This document shows positions 9,701 through 17,089 of a DNA stretch of 64,000 nucleotides, piece after piece. The position numbers and the translations under genes were made by a program. Each line of letters begins with the position of its first letter. The first letter of the stretch is position 1. The stretch comes from Alterisphingorhabdus sp051668705 (GTDB lineage Bacteria; Pseudomonadota; Alphaproteobacteria; Sphingomonadales; Sphingomonadaceae): contig NZ_CP196351.1 of assembly GCF_051668705.1 (NCBI RefSeq), positions 496,001-560,000 on the forward strand, written 5' to 3'. Below the pieces are notes generated by a model. That model saw only the letters and a list, made by a program, of their open reading frames with translations. It ran no database searches and was not told the DNA's origin.

Positions 9701-9847
9701 ACTTTGAACAAGAATGTCCGCTTTACACTGGAGGGCCTGAATCTGTTCAACGAGCCGCGGACCGATTTGCGCGGAGCGCCTGATGATCTGGGCTCTGTTT
9801 CAGTTTTCGGACCACGTATCTTTGCTGGTGTACGGTTCAAATTCTGA
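6740..9847 (+). CDS. TonB-dependent outer-membrane receptor, probable oligo-alginate uptake
   Basis: A 1035-residue protein with a signal peptide (SVLLASTAMVAAPVWAQ), then DTIVVDGIRATIQSSIEDKRQSAQVFDS and the plug domain (SIGEALETLTG, EISVRGLGP, VGIFKTQSASFIEGGVAGQVVLET). A long beta-barrel follows and ends in an aromatic residue (GVRFKF). This is the large carbohydrate-type TonB receptor seen in sphingomonads and Caulobacter. The neighbours, two PL7 lyases and an FCD regulator, suggest alginate oligosaccharides as substrate; that is inference. Start at the ATG at 6740 because GGGAGG lies seven bases upstream; the ATG at 6734 is too close to it. A terminator-like hairpin follows. Confidence 0.92.
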   Translation: MRVRASSVSASNVIKNSISVLLASTAMVAAPVWAQTDQTADASEDETADQATDTIVVDGIRATIQSSIEDKRQSAQVFDSLSANEIGDIPALSIGEALETLTGAASHREQGGATEISVRGLGPFLSSTTINGRLATNGSGDRSVNFSQFPSELFDKVGIFKTQSASFIEGGVAGQVVLETVRPLDYGKQRLQGEFKLNINPDNLDIDADQRLQKFGYRGTVSYIDQFQLGDSELGISLGYSRNVTTNPEQEANVSNTIRACVVDPTNTSDGVFDDGNCDTSGTTIAGLRDGTVTDDFVIARNSYSVRSNITDDVRDSFFAAIQFQPSPDVNINADFQYSNRLFTEQRSDLNFAEGRRIDGPGDPNRLDFDLIFTETGALRQFTGEQRIEAVSEYLERDEEYIGGGLSFDARLSDRLTFTLDASYSETTRIEEAVQIRFRTEDDEDIFGNTGAFTPSIESDGSTQDDRVETAIQIQQNGSEALNFFVQNFDVNDHNLFANDPRLRADLEQDRFNSIWSIRGDFNYEMTGFLSSIQAGARYQELVYRDVPGAQNGTSRLEINFNDTPGTGALAVANQECRTSFPETGFLSSVLGGNPLVTNLDLNGNVISTTNTFATFDALCIARVLEREDPQGLQFDEDGVPIFPTGDFDSVDNTDVEERSWAFYAQANFDNEIGSLPVRGNFGLRVVGTSVLSTGLRSELDIQVDNAGNFNLVSVPGTFTTSQTRASYTEFLPSLNLVAELQPDLQARFGVFRALSRPDPSNLGDGRTFSLNNDDFATPEEALTSGIDQVTANGNPLTDPLLSWNVDLGLEWYPNDDTILAVNAYYKSFNGGFETIGFFEDFTVDGSVQSQFVTSVDTTDETSTIVGIEVTAAHRFSYLPAPLDGLGFKLSYNYADSNFEFEDDVLGAITTPNPDGTTSVSNGLIPPSNLFGFSEHVLSAQVYYEIGDFDFQGVYKYRSEYFQQFIATPGRIRLIDDVGVFEARISYTLNKNVRFTLEGLNLFNEPRTDLRGAPDDLGSVSVFGPRIFAGVRFKF

Positions 9848-9870
9848 TGTGAATTGAAATCATATTATAC

Positions 9871-9900
9871 CCGCAAGTGAGGAAATACACTCACTTGCGG
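9871..9900 (+). terminator. Hairpin after the TonB receptor gene
   Basis: CCGCAAGTGA and TCACTTGCGG form a perfect 10-bp stem with a 10-base loop, 24 bp after the receptor stop codon. The following sequence (ATAATTTTG) gives only a weak U-run. Likely a terminator or mRNA 3'-end stabiliser. Confidence 0.7.
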
Positions 9901-9942
9901 ATAATTTTGACCTAATAGTGGAATGTACATTATAAAACACAG

Positions 9943-10716
9943 ATGAAAGCCTTGGGAAAGAAGCGAGATAAGTCGATGAGTAAAAAGCGGTTATTCCATA
10001 ATGTAGCTGATCAGATCGCTGAGCTTATTGACCAAGGTGTGTTTCCTCCCGGCACGAATCTGCCCGGAGAACGTGATCTTGCTGAACGGTTTGAGGTCAG
10101 TCGTGTTACGGTCCGTGAAGCAGAAATTGCTTTACAAGCTATCGGGCGCATCGAAATAAAAAGCGGTTCCGGCGTTTATGTTTGCGGGGAGCAACCGCAG
10201 AACCCAGGCAAACTCCCGCAGGTTAGTGCTTTTGAAGTGACAGAGGCACGTTCTCTTATCGAAGCGGAAAATGCGGCTCTGGCTGCCAAAGTTATTTCTG
10301 ATGAAAATCTAAAAAAACTGGACGACTTAATGGACGCTATGGCGAGCAGCGATAATGCTGTGTCGCTCGCGGCTGATAAAGAATTTCACGCTACAATTGC
10401 ACGCTCATCGGGAAATGGTGCGATGGTCTACGCTATTGAGGCTTTATGGCGCATGCGCGAAGAAGTGCCAGAGGTACGCTATAGCTATGAAGCAATATGT
10501 GATGACGATGCAGAGGCACGGGCTAAAGAACATCTTGATATTCTTAATGCCTTAAAGGCGCGTAATCCCGCCGCTGCACGGCGTGCAATGAGAGAGCATT
10601 TCCTGCGTTTAATTGGTTCCATGTTGGATGTATCGGAACAAGAAGCATTGCGTGAAGTGCAGCAGCGTGCGATAGAAAGCCGCGAAAGATTCCTAGGTAT
10701 TGCCCAAGCAATATAG
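9943..10716 (+). CDS. GntR-family transcriptional regulator with FCD ligand domain
   Basis: DNA-binding regulator of 257 residues. The N-terminal winged helix shows VADQIAELIDQGVFPPGTNLPGERDLAERFEVSRVTVREAEIALQAIGRIEIKSGSGVYV (in segments), the standard GntR fold. An all-helical FCD domain follows with the metal/ligand residues D-x3-H (DKEFHATIARSSGN) and later EHLDILNALKARNPAAARRAMREHF. It lies between the TonB receptor and the lyase genes and probably senses a sugar acid or alginate breakdown product. Start could be the ATG at 9943 or the one at 9976 (MSKKRLF); neither has a clear ribosome-binding site. AATGTACATT, a perfect palindrome at 9922-9931, just upstream might be its own operator. 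Confidence 0.9.
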   Translation: MKALGKKRDKSMSKKRLFHNVADQIAELIDQGVFPPGTNLPGERDLAERFEVSRVTVREAEIALQAIGRIEIKSGSGVYVCGEQPQNPGKLPQVSAFEVTEARSLIEAENAALAAKVISDENLKKLDDLMDAMASSDNAVSLAADKEFHATIARSSGNGAMVYAIEALWRMREEVPEVRYSYEAICDDDAEARAKEHLDILNALKARNPAAARRAMREHFLRLIGSMLDVSEQEALREVQQRAIESRERFLGIAQAI

Positions 10717-10747
10717 TAATCGATAGAGGCGCACATATATGCCTTTG

Positions 10748-10769
10748 GAGCACAAAATATTCTGTGCTC
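10748..10769. terminator. Hairpin between the GntR gene and the convergent PL7 lyase gene
   Basis: GAGCACA and TGTGCTC form a 7-bp stem around an 8-base loop in the gap between two convergent genes. No strong T-run follows on either strand, so terminator activity is uncertain. Confidence 0.45.
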
Positions 10770-10846
10770 TTGCTGCCAAATGAAAACGACTTGACTGCAA
10801 AGGCGACCAGATCGCCATTACAATATGTAAGATATGATTTATAGCG

Positions 10847-11917
10847 TCATTTCTTTGTTTCTGGCGGTGTGGATTTGCTTAATTTCAGCCGCGTAAACGT
10901 TGCCTGTGCATAATTCCCATCGGCTTTGTCCTTTTCCCAGTCACCAGTTCCGGGGCATCCCGCATACCATTGTGATTTGCCTTTTCTGGTGCTGCACTGG
11001 TTGTACACGCCAGCTTTGAAATAGAGTGAATCCCCGCCATATGAATAGGGATTGTCTTTTGAGTCTGCTGCCCTGACCAAACTTAGACTCTGTTCGATGG
11101 TTCCCAAGCGGTCATTATGGAATGTCAGATACATGGTATTGCGGTGAACATTGATTGTGTAACTAAACTCTTCGCCCAGCGCGATGCCCTTTTCACCGGG
11201 GTCTTCTTTGCCATCCCAATCAAAACCGAAAACGGGTATCGCAAGATCCTCGCGGTCTGGATTGTCCTTTGCCAGATTGCGCTCATAGGTCCAGAAAACG
11301 GAACCGGTCTTATGTCCCGGAAATTTTTTATAATAAATTTTGATCGGTTCATTGCCAAAACCGAAACCACTTCGGGTGCTTTTATATTTCAAGGCATGAA
11401 TCTGGCCTACTACTGCCGAATATGACGGCCTTTTTGATGGGTCACCTGCATTGATGGAAACGTGATCGACTTTCAGCGTGGCTTCCATCTTGCCGCCAAT
11501 GGCGCCAAATTTATTAGACCCTTTGCGCGCCTCAACAGCAAAATTGTTACCCGGGTCATGGGTGCCTATTCTGGTGTTTGCGCCGCGGAGCATCTGTCGC
11601 AATTCGCTCCGTGTATTGGTTGTGTTGGCGGTTGTCGGCGCGCTGTTTGGCGCGGCGAAAACCATATACCCATTTTCATCAAGATAGAAAAAATCTGGGT
11701 GAGAGTAATTCTGGATTGATTTGACGCTAATCTCGTCAACCTTGCCATCACCATTCTCATCAGCAGGCAGTGTGATTTTCCAATAGCTCAGATCAAATTT
11801 CTGGCCAGGCGCGACGGGCTTGCCTTCATCCGCTGACACTGTTGCAGATGCAGCCACAAGAAGAACTGCACCAATTGAGTGCTTCGCTGCACTGATGATA
11901 GTGTGTGGTTTTACCAT
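10847..11917 (-). CDS. Secreted alginate lyase, polysaccharide lyase family 7
   Basis: Cleaves alginate by beta-elimination. The 356-residue product has a signal peptide (SIGAVLLVAASATVSA) and then one PL7 domain (alginate_lyase2). Family landmarks are FDLSYWKITLP near the domain start, TRSELRQML (R-x-E-x-R active-site strand), VVGQIHALKYK (Q-I-H active-site strand) and YFKAGVYNQ near the C-terminus. The start was set at the ATG at 11917 because GGAGAGTG lies seven bases upstream and the signal peptide begins there; upstream in-frame ATGs have no such support. It is divergent from the adhesin gene, sharing a 265-bp regulatory region with repeated ATACCAAA motifs. Confidence 0.93.
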   Translation of the reverse strand: MVKPHTIISAAKHSIGAVLLVAASATVSADEGKPVAPGQKFDLSYWKITLPADENGDGKVDEISVKSIQNYSHPDFFYLDENGYMVFAAPNSAPTTANTTNTRSELRQMLRGANTRIGTHDPGNNFAVEARKGSNKFGAIGGKMEATLKVDHVSINAGDPSKRPSYSAVVGQIHALKYKSTRSGFGFGNEPIKIYYKKFPGHKTGSVFWTYERNLAKDNPDREDLAIPVFGFDWDGKEDPGEKGIALGEEFSYTINVHRNTMYLTFHNDRLGTIEQSLSLVRAADSKDNPYSYGGDSLYFKAGVYNQCSTRKGKSQWYAGCPGTGDWEKDKADGNYAQATFTRLKLSKSTPPETKK

Positions 11918-12182
11918 ATTATCACTCTCCATATTCGGCATATTTCCATACCAATTTCGTATTTCCATTATTACGAAATCGGAACATATTCTTTGTCCAT
12001 AATATGACGTTAAACATGAACCATTTCTGATTTTAGTAACACAGAAATGCAATCACATCTAATATCTGGTCACTATTTTCGGACTAGCAATTATCATTTG
12101 CAATGATATACCAAATAAGCATACCAAAAGAATATACCAAATTTCAAGTATGCCAGAATTATGCGATGGAGAGGACGTTATA
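11918..12182. promoter_or_regulatory. Divergent regulatory region with three ATACCAAA repeats at 13-bp spacing
   Basis: ATACCAAA occurs at 12108, 12121 and 12134, an exact 13-bp period, on the plus strand. A related ATACCAATTT lies at 11948, next to the lyase start. The region separates the minus-strand PL7 lyase from the plus-strand autotransporter and is AT-rich. It probably holds promoters for both genes. The motif also appears upstream of the TonB receptor and the second lyase. Confidence 0.55.
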
Positions 12183-15176
12183 ATGACCGATATTTCAGTT
12201 TCTAAGCTTTACATTAATGGGGGCAGGAAAAAGCGGGTTGGGAAACCGCTTTTGATGACATCTGCTGCGACAATTATGTTTGCGCACATGGCTTCGCCTG
12301 CATCGGCCCAAATGGTTATCGAAATTGTCGATGATACGCCGATTGAAAATCCGGGCGGCAACACAGTGAATGTGGCTGAAGGTGTTACGCAGACGGTCAA
12401 TGATGGTGATAATATTGAGCTTGAAGACGACACCAATGATGACACGATCATTAACGTTGCTGGCACATTGATCAACAACGACACTTCTGATGAAGACGTT
12501 GTGATCTTTGTCGACAACTCTGAAGATGATATTGTTATCAATATCGCTGCAACAGGCGCCCTAGAAGGCGTTAATGGCGTTATATTCTATGAAGGTGATG
12601 GTGCAATCATCACCAATGAAGGCACTATTCGCGGGACAGGCGATGCCACAGAAGGTGTTATCTATTTTGACCGTGATTCTGATGGCACAGTTAACTCGAT
12701 CACAAATTCGGGTTTGATAACTGGTATTGGTGGTGCGACAATTGGCGTGGACACGCTGCTCGGCGATGATCCTTCCTCCGATACCGTTGGTGATGAGGCA
12801 GGCATTGCCCGTTTCACATTGGTCAACAGCGGAACGATTTCCAACACCGGCACAGAAAACTCAGATAGTGACGCTATCAATTTCAATGGCGATCCCGGCA
12901 CAACCGGCGGTGAAGCACGTGGTTGTTTAGAGGCTGATGGCACGAGAGTCTTGTGCCAAGTTGAAGTCAACATTACCAATAGCGGTGTCATTTCTGCCGC
13001 GCGTGATAACAGCTCTAACGCAGCTATCCGCGTTGAGCAGGATGCTGTTATTAGCGGCACTATTACGAATGAAGCTGGCGGAGAGATTACCGGCGCCAGT
13101 AATGCCATTAACATTAATGGTGCCCATGCTCAGCATAATCTTACTATTAACAATGCCGGCACAATAACCGGTACGTCTGGTGCTGGTGTCGTGATTAGCG
13201 GCGCAGGCGTAACACTGAACAACCTTGCTGGCGGGGTGATTACTGGCGGTGATGCCGGTGTTCTGGTCGAAGGTTCGACAATCACTATTGATATCGGCCC
13301 ATCGAATTTGAACGATGTCGAAGTTGCTGCGGTCAATAATGTATTCACCAATGCCGGCACGATCAGTGGCACACGCGCTTCAGTTGATTTTACTGATGCC
13401 GGTGAAGCCATTACATTTGATCAGCAAGGCGGTTCCTTGATCGGTGACTTCCTCGGCACTTCCGGTGATGTGGTGGATACGTTGAATTTCACGACCGGTG
13501 TTTCAACGCTCAGTGGCAATGTGTTGCAAAGTGTTGATGTGAATGTTGCGTCTGGGGCTACGTTGGACGTTGATGGTGCCTTGATGATTGATGGTAATCT
13601 GGTTTCAGACGGCACCATTGATTTCTTGCTTGGCACTGATTCGCTAGACGTACTCGGCAATGTTACTCTTAATATGGGTAGTATTATTAGTGTATCAGAC
13701 CTCAACGGTTTGGTAACCGCAGCTGGGCAGCGTTTTACGCTGATAACGACTGGCGGCACACTGACCAATAATGCAGGATTGTCATTCACCGCAGTAGACG
13801 ACAGCTTCTTGCTTGATTTTGTCGTGGTTGATGAAACCCCGAACAATGTGGTGATTGAAGCGCAATTGGCCACGGCTACACCTCCACCACCGCCGCCACC
13901 GCCACCGCCACCTCCGCCGCCTCCACCGCCACCACCTCCGCCGCCACCTCCGCCGCCTCCACCACCTCCGCCGCCTCCACCTCCGCCGCCACCAGCTGGC
14001 TCATTATTCACGTCTACCGATGCGAATGTTGATGCTTTTGGTGATGCGATTGTAACTGGCTTTGGCGCTGGCGACTTTGATGGTCAGACCTTTGCACTTT
14101 TGGGCGCTCTGAACGAAGAGGGCTTCACCAACGCAGCAGAGAGCTTGCTGCCTGACTTGTCGAACAATGCTCCGGTTCAGGTGTTTGAAGCGGTCAGCAA
14201 TGTCGGCGATATTATTAATCGCAGAATTGGCAACGCTTCGCGGCGCAGTGGTTCGGCATTTAATTTTGATGCGGGAACGCAGCTTGCTTCAGCTGCCGAT
14301 GACGTGGTTCGTCCGGCAAACGCTGCGGACGGCTATTATAACGTCCAAACCGGTTTCTGGATTAACGGCACATATCGTGTGGCGGATCAGGATAACACCA
14401 ACAATACCGGCGGCCCATCAAATGGCTATGAATCCGATATTCTATCGGTAGCCTCGGGCTTTGATTTTGCAGTGAGCGACAGCACCTTGTTGGGTGTATC
14501 CGTGGCTTACTCCAATATTGATACTGATCTTGATCGTGCATCAGGAGGCGAGTCAGAACTGGATGCTTATCACTTTAGCGTCTACGCCGCACATCGTGCA
14601 GGCCCGGTCTTCCTGTCTGGTCAGGCAGGTTATACCACGTCAGATATTGAGGCGATAAGGCTTACCAATTTGGGAGCGGGCACTATCCGCAGTGATTTTG
14701 ATGTTGATGGTTTTAGCGCACAGCTTAATGCCAGCTATGACATTAGTTTGGGTGGGAATGGCTATTTCGCGCCGCTTGTTGGTTTAAACTATAGCCGCTT
14801 CAGCACCGATGATTATGTTGAAGACGGTGGCCTTGATCTGCTGATTGACGTTGAATCGACTGATTTTGTCGAAGCGCGTGGCGGGTTCTTGCTCGGCTAT
14901 GAGGCGGAGACTGATAATGGTTCGTTTATCAACCTGTTTGGTAAAGTCGCCTATGTCGTCAACTTAAGCGATAATGCAACCAATGTGACCGCGCGTTTCG
15001 GCACACAGACTGTTGTCTTGCAAGGCATTGAAACCAATGATGAGCGCGTTGAATTGGGCGCTGGTGTGAATTTCTTCGGCGACAATAACCTGACATTTGG
15101 CGCATCGATCGATGGAGAAGTTTCCTCCGATTATTCGTCAATCGGTGGCACATTCCGCGTGAAGTTCGCCTTTTGA
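12183..15176 (+). CDS. Autotransporter-type surface protein with poly-proline linker
   Basis: A 997-residue protein with an extended signal peptide (KPLLMTSAATIMFAHMASPASAQ). The passenger has repeated ITNSGxI / NNAGTITGT-type strands, typical of a right-handed beta-helix. A run of 38 consecutive prolines follows, and then a C-terminal autotransporter beta-barrel of about 390 residues ending in FRVKFAF. The passenger should be displayed on the cell surface, perhaps binding polysaccharide or surfaces; no enzymatic motif is visible. Start at the ATG at 12183, with GGAGAGG eight bases upstream. It sits between two alginate lyase genes, which suggests a role in attachment to alginate or algae; this is inference. 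Confidence 0.85.
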   Translation: MTDISVSKLYINGGRKKRVGKPLLMTSAATIMFAHMASPASAQMVIEIVDDTPIENPGGNTVNVAEGVTQTVNDGDNIELEDDTNDDTIINVAGTLINNDTSDEDVVIFVDNSEDDIVINIAATGALEGVNGVIFYEGDGAIITNEGTIRGTGDATEGVIYFDRDSDGTVNSITNSGLITGIGGATIGVDTLLGDDPSSDTVGDEAGIARFTLVNSGTISNTGTENSDSDAINFNGDPGTTGGEARGCLEADGTRVLCQVEVNITNSGVISAARDNSSNAAIRVEQDAVISGTITNEAGGEITGASNAININGAHAQHNLTINNAGTITGTSGAGVVISGAGVTLNNLAGGVITGGDAGVLVEGSTITIDIGPSNLNDVEVAAVNNVFTNAGTISGTRASVDFTDAGEAITFDQQGGSLIGDFLGTSGDVVDTLNFTTGVSTLSGNVLQSVDVNVASGATLDVDGALMIDGNLVSDGTIDFLLGTDSLDVLGNVTLNMGSIISVSDLNGLVTAAGQRFTLITTGGTLTNNAGLSFTAVDDSFLLDFVVVDETPNNVVIEAQLATATPPPPPPPPPPPPPPPPPPPPPPPPPPPPPPPPPPPPPPAGSLFTSTDANVDAFGDAIVTGFGAGDFDGQTFALLGALNEEGFTNAAESLLPDLSNNAPVQVFEAVSNVGDIINRRIGNASRRSGSAFNFDAGTQLASAADDVVRPANAADGYYNVQTGFWINGTYRVADQDNTNNTGGPSNGYESDILSVASGFDFAVSDSTLLGVSVAYSNIDTDLDRASGGESELDAYHFSVYAAHRAGPVFLSGQAGYTTSDIEAIRLTNLGAGTIRSDFDVDGFSAQLNASYDISLGGNGYFAPLVGLNYSRFSTDDYVEDGGLDLLIDVESTDFVEARGGFLLGYEAETDNGSFINLFGKVAYVVNLSDNATNVTARFGTQTVVLQGIETNDERVELGAGVNFFGDNNLTFGASIDGEVSSDYSSIGGTFRVKFAF
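13881..13994 (+). repeat. Proline-codon run (38 codons) linking passenger and barrel
   Basis: 114 bp of CCN codons (mixed CCT, CCA, CCG) encode 38 prolines in a row. The third positions vary, so the run is not a simple one-codon slippage product. It forms a stiff linker between the autotransporter passenger and barrel. The complementary strand reads as poly-glycine, which is a shadow. Confidence 0.95.
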
Positions 15177-15183
15177 TTTTTAA

Positions 15184-15212
15184 GGTGGGCGGGCATCTCA
15201 TGTCCGCCCGCC
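15184..15212 (+). terminator. Strong hairpin after the autotransporter gene
   Basis: A 12-bp GC-rich stem (15184-15195 with 15201-15212, two G-T pairs) with a 5-base loop lies 7 bp after the autotransporter stop codon. No T-run follows on the plus strand. Probably a 3'-end hairpin or terminator. Confidence 0.6.
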
Positions 15213-15306
15213 AATACCAAAACACTGTAAGACGATCCGCACTGCTTAGCTAAGCAGACCGGCATTTCTGTATAAGAATTTAGAACACAATTTGGGGGAT
15301 GCGCTT

Positions 15307-16827
15307 ATGTCAGGTATGAAATCTCGATATATTCTATACGCATCATTAAGCTGCGTCATTGCTCCGCTTTCCGCGTGCGGCGGTGGTGACTCCAGTTCAA
15401 CGCCTATCATTAGTGTAACACCGCCGACAACGGCGACTACGCCGCCTCCACCACCACCACCTCCTCCTCCTCCTCCTTCACCGCCACCCGCTCCTACATG
15501 TACTGGGTTGGAAGTATTGAACATAACCAGTGCAACAGCCAATCAGGCCGGAAACGCCGGTTTCGGAATTGAAAATGCGATCGATGATGATTTGTCCGCG
15601 GCGTCCCGTTGGGAAACAGACAGCCTTCCCGCAGCATTGACGCTTGACCTTGGCGAGCAGGTGTCGGTGCGCGATATTGGTATCGCCTGGCATTTGGGGG
15701 ACCAGCGCGTAATTGATTTCTCAATTGAAGTATCATCAGATGGCTCTGACTTTGATATGCTTGAAGCCAATCTCAGTTCATCTGGCGAGACACTCAGTTT
15801 TGAACGTTATGACGTGACGGACACGCCGGCACAATTTGTACGAATTACGGCAACCGGCACTTCCGATAATAATCCCTTCGGAGTGGTTGAGGCAGAAATA
15901 TTCGGTTGCTCGCTTGTTTCCCCTTCAACGCCAGTAACGTCGATTGATTTTGACACCAGTATTTTCGGGCTCGACCCAAATGTTACGCCGGGTCAGAATT
16001 TTGAATTGATTGACTGGGCGTTAGATACACCTGAAACCGACCCTGATGATGGCCTTGCACAGCGCACACAAGAAGGGGAATTGGCCAATTTCTCTGACGC
16101 GTTTTTCTTCACGGCAGCCGATGGTGGCATGGTTTTCCGCTCGACAATTGCCGGTGCCACAACTTCTGAAAATTCGAATTTTACCCGTTCTGAACTACGC
16201 GAGATGTTGCGACGAGGAAATCGGAGCATCAGCACACGAGGCGTTAACCGCAACAATTGGTTGCTGGGCTATCAACCTGACCCAGGTGTAGTGACCGGAG
16301 GACGTGGCGGCGTGCTTACTGGAACGCTGGCTGTGAATAATGTCACCTCCACTGGTAGCGATTTTCAGGTCGGGCGCATGATTATCGGGCAGATTCATGC
16401 CGAAAATGATGAACCTATCCGGCTTTATTATCGCAAATACCCCGAAAATGACCGTGGTTTCATCTACTTCGCGCATGAGATACGCGGCGGAGACGATATA
16501 TTCTTTGTCGTGGTCGGCCCGGAAAATACTGATCGTGACAGCCAACCGGATGACCGCACTGATCCGGCTAATGGCATCGCGCTCAATGAAATATTCTCTT
16601 ATGAAATTATCCAAGCGGGCTCTCGCATCGATGTCATCATCAGGCGCGGCGACAGTGATGGAGAGATTATTGGTCATAATTTCGTTGATATGGCTGTTGA
16701 AGGCAGTGGTTATGACCGTGTCGATGAGTGGAACTACTTTAAGGCTGGAACCTATACGCAGAACAATACAGGCGATCCCTCTGACTTTGATATGACAACA
16801 TTCTACAGGCTCGATAACAAGCATTGA
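15307..16827 (+). CDS. Lipoprotein alginate lyase: CBM32/F5-8C-like domain plus PL7
   Basis: A 506-residue surface or periplasmic lipoprotein. The N-terminus MSGMKSRYILYASLSCVIAPLSAC has lipobox LSAC. A Thr/Pro-rich linker follows, then a discoidin-like carbohydrate-binding domain (about 60-205; SATANQAGNAGFGIENAIDDD, SRWETD, LTLDLGEQVSVRDIGIAWHLGD, FVRITATGTS). The PL7 catalytic domain fills the remainder, with TRSELREML, MIIGQIHAEN and YFKAGTYTQN. It differs in layout from the free PL7 at 10847. Start at the ATG at 15307, placed after GGGGGAT. ATACCAAAAC lies about 90 bp upstream. The DNA of its proline linker resembles that of the adjacent autotransporter. Confidence 0.92.
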   Translation: MSGMKSRYILYASLSCVIAPLSACGGGDSSSTPIISVTPPTTATTPPPPPPPPPPPPSPPPAPTCTGLEVLNITSATANQAGNAGFGIENAIDDDLSAASRWETDSLPAALTLDLGEQVSVRDIGIAWHLGDQRVIDFSIEVSSDGSDFDMLEANLSSSGETLSFERYDVTDTPAQFVRITATGTSDNNPFGVVEAEIFGCSLVSPSTPVTSIDFDTSIFGLDPNVTPGQNFELIDWALDTPETDPDDGLAQRTQEGELANFSDAFFFTAADGGMVFRSTIAGATTSENSNFTRSELREMLRRGNRSISTRGVNRNNWLLGYQPDPGVVTGGRGGVLTGTLAVNNVTSTGSDFQVGRMIIGQIHAENDEPIRLYYRKYPENDRGFIYFAHEIRGGDDIFFVVVGPENTDRDSQPDDRTDPANGIALNEIFSYEIIQAGSRIDVIIRRGDSDGEIIGHNFVDMAVEGSGYDRVDEWNYFKAGTYTQNNTGDPSDFDMTTFYRLDNKH

Positions 16828-16951
16828 TGCAAAGCGCTATTGTATCTTGCTTCCTACTGCTTGGATGATGTCTTCATATCAATAGAAACCAGTTTACATC
16901 TTCGGTAAATTATGCTGATACCTTCCTCTTAAAATGGGGGTCTTATGGAAT

Positions 16952-17023
16952 TATTTGGGCGAATGCGCATGCATAGAGTGGCGGTGTATCAGCACGTGCC
17001 ATCTGTGCGTTTATGCCCAAATA
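16952..17023. other. 72-bp imperfect palindrome able to form a three-tier hairpin
   Basis: TATTTGGGC (16952-16960) pairs with GCCCAAATA (17015-17023). In the same register 16965-16971 pairs with 17004-17010 (including G-U pairs). TGGC (16979) pairs with GCCA (16998) around a short GTG/CAC stem and a 6-base loop. The element lies in the 262-bp gap between the lipoprotein lyase and the permease fusion gene. It could be a structured RNA, an mRNA leader element or a small palindromic repeat. Confidence 0.5.
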
Positions 17024-17089
17024 TAACTGTTCTTTGCAGCATTACCTCGCAACGTAACGACAACATATAATCACGGAACGGCCAATCAT

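Noticed and set aside
13421..14011. Minus-strand open frame with a long poly-glycine run
   Set aside because: It is the complement of the poly-proline codons in the autotransporter gene and has no start context or family features.
16945..17070. 42-codon frame starting ATGGAATTATTTGGGCG
   Set aside because: It runs through the 72-bp palindrome, has no domain features and is better explained by the hairpin.
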